The notes under the pieces were generated by a model that searched no databases, was not told the DNA's origin, and was given only the letters and a program-made list of their open reading frames with translations. Shown here one piece after another: positions 57,307 through 64,000 of a stretch of 64,000 nucleotides of DNA. The DNA comes from Rotaria macrura (Eukaryota; Rotifera; Eurotatoria; Philodinida; Philodinidae), in contig OENT01000151.1 of the NCBI GenBank assembly GCA_900239685.1, positions 1 through 64,000 on the forward strand, given 5' to 3'. Made by a program: the position numbers and the translations under genes. Numbering within the stretch: position 1 is the stretch's first letter; every line of letters begins with the position of its first letter.

Positions 57307-60051
57307 ATTATGTGAACAAAAAGTTAAAGCAGAACTGATTTTTTTTTCTCTTCTTTCTCTTCTCTTATCCCTTTATAATTGCGAAATCGAATCGTGCCCG
57401 TCTCTCTCTCTCCCTTTATACATATATATATATACATATATAAATGCGATCTTTTGTTCAAAAAGAAAACTAATTTATTTATCTTCAGCTTATTTCTTCT
57501 ATTATCCTTCGCATAAATACATACGTATATCTATTCGTAAGATTTAACCTCCATTGTACTTTGGATCTGTGTTCATATTATTTCTAACTAAAGTGTATGC
57601 AATTAATACATTTATAAGATCAAAGTTTATCCGGAACACAAGAGCAAGTGAAATGTTTATTTCTAACAACCAAATAGAACAGTGTCGACGACTGATTAAT
57701 AAATGATTGATTGATTGATTGTCTTTCTCTCCATAGGTTAACGTGTGTTTACGTGTGGGTGTGTGAGCAGGGTTCGGATTATTTTTCTACTTTCCGTGTT
57801 CTATCGTTCATTTTCTCCTTCATTTCTTTTCTGTTTGTTTGTTTGTTTGTTCATTTCTTTGGCCCTTGTCTTTCGATTTTTGGACGAAATAAAGTTATTA
57901 ACGACTTACAAAACATGAATCTATGATTATTATAGATATTTCAAACAAACCAAGGCATTCAAGTTTTACTCACTTTTAAACATATGTAATACTTGAAAGT
58001 GATGCCACATAGATATATTAAAATGTTCGGTAATAGTTCAAAAGATGTTTAGTATTTTTTTTTGACATACATTAATTGATGAATAATTGATACCGTGAAA
58101 TTATTTCGAATAGTCATCGGCATTCACATGAGAACAGTTCTCGATATCTACACAGTTAGTTCAAATTGTAAAGCACTACCTAATAATATTTAGCTGGTAC
58201 TTAGTCAAACATATTCTTCCTTCAACATTTGAAATTCGTCAATTTACAATTTATCCTATATGAAAATCAAAGTTAGTCTTTTGTTTGTCAACTAGATGAA
58301 ATTATTTGCTTCATACTGTTGTACGAATTGATCCACGAAATCATGAATCCAATGAAATATCATGAGACGTTTCGAATTAATCTTATATGTAAAATTTAAG
58401 GGAATAATAAATCAATCAATAAAGAATAGTAGTGTTCATTCTCAATTATATTGGAAAGAAAAGCATCGAGTTTCATTTGTCAGACAAAAAATATTATAAA
58501 ATCAACATGACACTATTTCGTTTGATCAAATGTAAAATGAAGAACAAGACTTTTTTCTTTCTTTATAACAATAGTATATCGTATATGCTTTAGGCATAAA
58601 GATAGTTTCTACGAGACATACATCTGTCGGTTAAATAACATATACCAGAAAAATGCACCATGCAGAAGTGCAATTCAAATTGATCGAATTCTTTTATAAA
58701 TTACAATGCTTGATATTCAAATTATCATGTCGCATATGTAGATTGTTTTTATTCACAAATTTGTTTTCCATTGATATGTTACTGAAAATTTTCAGACTTT
58801 TCAAACAGTAATGCAAGTAACATTTGAGTTTGACTATTGCATATTCGCTTATTCATTGTAAAAGTTATGCTTTATGGACTAGATCATACACTCGATGACG
58901 AATACAATACCAATAAATATGTCAGACTGACATTATCATTGAAAAGTATTTTCATTAGGTAACATTCTTAGGCGTCCTTATTATCTTGGTATTGTTGTCT
59001 GGAATTTTCTCTTTGACATGGAAATCCAATCATTGTTTTCGTTTGAAAATTTTCATTTATCACTAGACGTATAGCAAAGAACACTTGAAAAATTTTTCAA
59101 TCGTCTTTTAGATTAATCATATCCAGTGGTATAAGGTATAAAGACCGAGAAGTTTTTTTCTTGTTCTTGGACTTATGTATGTTTTCATAAGGTCTATGTC
59201 CATGTTCAAATTTTTTTCTTGAGAGTAAATGATCGAAAAAAAAAATTATATCTTCGCTTTCCGATTATCTTCACTGCTCTGGCAAAATCCAATCAGCATA
59301 ACCATCGAAAATCTTCGGATCGAACTCTATAATCGTAACAACATCAGGGCACGACTCGCTCCTCTACTGCTAGTCTTAATAATGGACACAATCAACTTCA
59401 TTTGACTATTTGAATTCATACTGTGACTATTTTTCAATCTCAGTGAGACTAATTCACGTTTGACTTAACTTATATTTAATGATGCGGTGTAAAGAACAAT
59501 GAGTATTAAAATTACAAAGTAACAAACTAGAACTTCACGTATAGTCTCCAGGCATGTTTCACAGTTTTCAAAGTTTGAACAAAAACGAATTAATTCACCT
59601 TATTACATTCTTTATTAAAGAGAAAGTTTTCAATTTCCTGTGCACAGTAGTGTCTAAATGCAAATGGAATCCACCCGGTGAATAAAAGAAAAACGTTGAG
59701 ACTTTGCATTGTACCTGTCGATAGAAATTCAACTGAACATTTTTAAGTTTGAATTTTTCGAAGATACCTTAGCCTTGGTAAAAATCCTGTCGAAATGAGC
59801 ACCGATCTCTATTGTTCAGCTTTAGAATCTGAATTCTTTCAATGTTATATTCGTCACACTGACAACTACTCTTAGAGACAATATGAAGTTAAATTATATT
59901 TCACAGCTTAATATTTATATCAACAGTTCATATACACATATTTCTCTCTCAATTCATGAATATCATAAATCATTTTAATTGCCAAGATTAACTAGATCAT
60001 TTTAAGAACATATACAACACCATTTAGTTTCGTGATGCAAACAAAATTGGA
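57307..60051. other. CUL2 3' flank and gene-poor spacer
   Basis: It begins with CT- and TA-rich tracts (57395-57445), then probable CUL2 3' UTR with an AATAAA near 57888. The remainder to 60051 is AT-rich without an open frame over 80 codons or any recognised RNA gene. Confidence 0.4.
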
Positions 60052-60911
60052 TTAAGCACCCCCCCCCCCTTTCAGAAAATCCGATTTTTCAAAAAAAAAA
60101 CCGAAATTGAGTTTTTATTATAAAAAAGATGCCCTGTGATCTCCTCTTTCAGAATATATATATATATATAGGTTTTTGAAAAATGGTTAAGCTTTGACAA
60201 ACTTATGGAAGAAATACTCTCGCCCCTACTATCGTATTTTTCGATATTTTCGCATTTTCGACGAAATTTTTCGTGGTTGATTTACGAGTGTTTTCTTCAA
60301 AACTACAAAATATAAATTGATAGACACCGCAAAAACGAATTCTAATGAAATATGTTAGAAATATTACATTTAAAAAATAGTTTTTAAACGTTTGAATAAA
60401 AAATTCACTTCTAAAATTTCTAAAGCCCTTTTCGGAAAACATGGTTTTGAAGCAGGAAAATTGCTATAACTCCCGTTTGGCTCTAGCTTTCCCCAATGGT
60501 TTTTATTTATTTTAGAGGTCTCGATTAGAGATACCTTTTAATCGACCGGATTTTCGATATTTGATTCCTGGAGTGGGACAAGTCCGATTTAGTGCGTTTT
60601 TTATACCTAATTAGCAGTCATACGAAATAAAATGCTTATTAAAAATTAAGAGAAGTGGGTTTCGAAATTCTGTCCAATGAAAACCTGCGTATGGAGCCTA
60701 GCTTAAATATAAAACTGATCCAATCTCGATAGCTCTCGTAGTCAAGAAGTTATAACAATTCTCGTGGAAACTATAAAACAAGCCATACGTCTGGTTTATG
60801 GAGCTGAAAAATTTATCACAACCGCTTCTCACTAAGCTCATCCATCCCTGAAAGTTTGAGCGTAAACCTATGCTCTAAAGTGGCACCTCGGTTGTGACGG
60901 GCCCCTCTTAA
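60052..60911. mobile_element. TTAA-flanked, C-run-ended element (copy B)
   Basis: The left end is TTAAGCACCCCCCCCCCC then TTTCAGAAAATCCGATTTTTC. The right end on the plus strand is GGGCCCCTCTTAA. It resembles copy A (37354-38248) in length (~0.86 versus 0.90 kb), the TTAA plus C-run start, the following TC-GATTTT block, and a shared landmark about 75-80 bp in (GATGCCCTGTGATCTCCTC here; GATAGCCCATGTTCTGCTC in A, both followed by TTTCAGAAT). The terminal inverted repeat is less clear than in A and there is no coding capacity. A TA run interrupts it near 60155-60172. Confidence 0.5.
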
Positions 60912-61500
60912 CACGTATGTAGATATGTGTTATAGTCAGCTGACAACAGAAAAAATATGCATATTTACGCGAAACAATATCAAATTCACTATTTATGAAG
61001 ATTTCTCGAAAAAATTAAGTAAGCCGAACTTTTGATTTATACTGATCGATAGGGGAAAAGTTGCTCTATCTAACTGTGTTTTTATTTTTTTCTAAAAAAG
61101 TGTTCAAACTGAAAAATAATCGACAAGAACTGGCCAATCAAAACATATTTATGCTAATAATTTGATAAACAATCGATGATTCATCTCAATTTGTCAATCG
61201 ACTGACTGACTAACATTACATCTATTCTCATTCTCACATCGATATGAACCGAGAGCATTTTATCATTTCATATGAATAATACAATATATGTTGCCAACTA
61301 TATGAAAATATGATTGGCTAAAATAACTGTCAAATCACCTTTTATCAAAAGTAAAAAAAACATTCTCGATCTCGATGATGATGACGATCATCGGTACAGC
61401 AGACTTTTTCTTCCATCATTATCAACAATTGTTTATTGTTTCTTTTTTTTTCTTTTAAATAATTTCTATTCAATTAAATTTTATTTGAACTTTTTTTTAG
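60912..61500. other. RNF217 upstream region
   Basis: AT-rich upstream DNA. The bases immediately before the ATG form a T-rich tract ending TTTTTTTTAG, a textbook 3' splice site, so translation may begin at the first base of an exon after a 5' UTR intron. A TTG-started frame at 61314-61511 is not in frame with the gene. Confidence 0.45.
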
Positions 61501-64000
61501 ATGGCAACTAGTAGACAAGAAGATAGCAATCATCATGATATGAAGCAATGGCAACACTGTTCATTATTTAATTTAGATTTATTCAATGATGAACAACATG
61601 ATGTAAATATAGATAAAGATATTATTAATAGCATAAATTTAGATGGATGTTGTTGTTCACTATCGACACCAAATGTTGATGATACACATGCCAAGAAGCA
61701 TTTAAATCATTCATGTTCATTTGTTGTTTTACAAAAAAATTATACCACACAACTTGAACATGTTGCCGAAAAACTATTATCAACTAATGAAAATAACTCA
61801 TTAGATAATTGTTGTTATTGTTCAACATATGAAACAAATGATACCAAAGTACAATCATTTAATCGAAAAATTCTTCTTGGTTCAACAGTTATTCTTGATA
61901 GTTTTCTTCGAAATAATCTGAAAACATCTTTGTTGGCAAATTCAAATAATAATACGCCATCGACGACAGTCATTTCAGGTAATAACAATAATCCACGACG
62001 ATGGCATTCGGAACGTGGCAGTCGCCATTCAAATGTTCGTGCTAATTTACCATTAACGATAGCTCAACGCCAAGTACTTAATCGTTATATGAATTATCCA
62101 ATAATTAAACCACCGACAACTAATCGCTTAAGACATCGATCACATCATTTACCAGTTACAGGAAAAATTCTAGAAAACACAGGAACAGCTCTGTCTACTC
62201 TGAATGAACAACCATTAAGTACATCTTTTCATGGTCGAAGAAATAGTACATCGCTAAATATCGCTAGCAACACACATACACGTCCAAGTTTTTCAACACC
62301 ATCATCCTTACCAACAGCAATCGCATCATCGTCGGTCGTTCATCCGAATATAATAAATCGACACTGTTGCTTAGGTGATACAGTCATACATAATAAATCT
62401 AGAGAACATACAGAAAATGAAATCAATCCTGTAACTGAATCATCATTATCCGAAGTGGAACATAACAGTGATGACGATAGTAATGAACATAACCGAATAA
62501 CAATTTTATCTAATCCATCAAATCAGCATCTAATGCTATCAACAGAATTACTATCCGAATGTACAATATGTTGCGAATTAAAACGCTTACAAAAACGTAC
62601 ATGTTGCAATTTCTATGTTTGCTCAACATGTTTAACGATGTATGTCGAACAACAAATAAAGCAAGGTATCATTTGCATACAATGTCCAAATCAACAATGT
62701 CATACATATATGCATCGTGATGAAATACACAAACGTTGTCTATCACCAGAAATACGGCATAAATTTACACGTTTCTTAATCGATAACAATCGTTCTATCA
62801 ATATAAAAACATGTCCTAGATGCTCAAGTATACACGAAATCGGTATTTTGACAAAACAAAAATTTGATAAGAAAAATCGCTTGTACTCATTTCTATGAAT
62901 ATTTTTCATCGTAGATCTTGAACTTTGTCGATCGATGAAACGAGCTCCGACTAAAGTTCAATGTGTTGAATGTAATCTAATATGGTGTTTTCAGTGCCAT
63001 TCACCGTGGCACGACGGCATACAATGTAAAGAATTTCGTCGCGGTGATCGAATGTTAAAAAAATGGGCACGAGAAGTTCATTACGGACAACATAATGCTC
63101 AACAATGTCCATCTTGCAAAGTAAAACTTTCGTTGAATACTCTAGAACACATTCATGAATTCTTTTTTGAAGGTTTACATACAACGAACAAAAGGATGCG
63201 ATCATATAGTTTGTCTTCGTTGTAAAACAGAATTTTGTTACAAATGCGGTGATCGTTTTCGAGATATAAAATATATAGGTTTGTATTGTAAATCTTCGTT
63301 CTGTTTAAAAGTACTTTTTAATATAGATTAAATTGAATCATATGAAATTATATTAGATATATATACTTGAAAGTTAAGGCAAAATGTTCGTATCGTATAT
63401 TCTGTCATTTCCGAGAGAAATATTCAATAGAAATAAATGTGATAGGTCAACTAACTCGTGCGTTCGCTTTCATTAGATTTGAAACAATTTGACTTGACCG
63501 GATTTAATGATTATCTATATTCTACAGATTTAATTTGTCTTGTTTTAAAGAGTATGTCAAACTGTAGAGCTTTATTTTTTTCCTAAAATCTTATTGTTTA
63601 TCCGGATAAAAAAGATAAAAAACTCAGTGCTTCAGAAAACTGACTGTCTGTCTATTTATAGAAGTGCTTATCTTTGATAATTCACAGAAAAAGAGCACTA
63701 CAGCTTCACATGCTCGTCGAAACAAGAAGAAGACCAAATAATTGTAATGAAGCTCTTTAGAACAATATAAGATTTATGACCATACAAGTATAGTTTTTTA
63801 AGCAGAACATAATTGAAATTATCAAAATTTTCGGTATGCTACAAGACACGAAAAACGATATAAAAAGCAAACAATCACTTCTTGCTTCGGCTAACTTTTT
63901 GAATACAGATTATTGAGTTTGTTTCTATTGTGTACTTAATACTATTAGTAATTATTTATAAGTGAGATTTGTCTTTGTATTTAGGCGATCATTATAGTGA
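61501..64000 (+). CDS. RNF217: RBR-type E3 ubiquitin ligase RNF217 (5' part, cut by window end)
   Basis: Exons 61501-62842, 62915-63120, 63173-63278 and 63985-64000 (running past the window) are joined by GT-AG introns of 72, 52 and 706 bp. RBR ligases take ubiquitin from E2 onto a RING2 cysteine before passing it to substrate. The N-terminal ~345 residues are Asn/Ser/His-rich and probably disordered. RING1 begins near residue 354 (CTICCELKRLQKRTCCNFYVC, then CPNQQCHTYM). The IBR has CPRC, then VQCVECNLIWCFQCHSPWH and QCKEFRRGD. RING2 has QQCPSCK, then VYIQRTKGCDHIVCLRCKTE and FCYKCGDRF, the Cys of KGCDH being the expected catalytic residue. HSPWHDGIQCKEF and KYIGDHYS match RNF217 rather than RNF19 or ARIH; the usual C-terminal transmembrane part lies outside the window. 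The donor after ATC-G at 62842 is chosen because the later GT would give a stop. Confidence 0.92.

Overview
This is a eukaryotic, AT-rich window with dense GT-AG introns. Most introns are about 45-80 bp, with a few of 0.6-3 kb. The gene set is metazoan (alpha-catenin, SNRK, RNF217, VAP, gamma-tubulin, CUL2). Tiny introns, compact spacing and low GC suggest a bdelloid rotifer or a similar small invertebrate, but that is an inference from gene style and not proven here. Exon models were built by hand from splice signals and reading frame. In every complete multi-exon model the exon lengths sum to a multiple of three and the protein length is close to the family norm.

Layout: a PLAC8-family gene (-, 1693-2167); a gene-poor stretch holding an inverted-repeat transposon remnant (3961-5200); RAN GTPase (-, 9015-9837); SNRK kinase (-, 10849-18059, 13 exons); an intronless copper type II monooxygenase (+, 19370-20662); a tRNA-like pseudogene (about 21113-21187); a 9-exon gene joining an unrecognised N-terminal module to an MTHFSD / 5-formyl-THF cyclo-ligase-like domain (-, 21541-27824); a VAP MSP-domain tail-anchored protein (+, 28457-30263); gamma-tubulin (+, 31349-34079, 14 exons); a 5.5 kb repeat island (34.1-39.6 kb); alpha-catenin (-, 39825-49245, 20 exons); cullin-2 (+, 50310-57306, 18 exons); a gene-poor stretch with another repeat (60052-60911); and the first exons of RNF217, an RBR E3 ligase (+, 61501 to past the window end).

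The genes are not an operon or a pathway cluster. They are housekeeping and cell-biology genes, several in divergent pairs (SNRK/monooxygenase, MTHFSD fusion/VAP, alpha-catenin/CUL2). The unusual material is in the non-genic DNA. Palindromic or foldback elements recur: a Tc1-like inverted-repeat element with a second inverted duplication inside it, a 45-bp near-perfect hairpin with a diverged second copy, a pair of TTAA-flanked elements starting with C-runs, and a foldback inside a CUL2 intron. One of the C-run elements lies inside a 3.2 kb terminal-inverted-repeat unit that also holds the decayed 3' end of a non-LTR reverse transcriptase gene.

I found no CRISPR array, prokaryotic operon, integrated phage or obviously new defence or metabolic system. 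The most novel coding observations are the MTHFSD N-terminal fusion, a prenylation-like C-terminus on SNRK, and the DOMON-less membrane-anchored monooxygenase.
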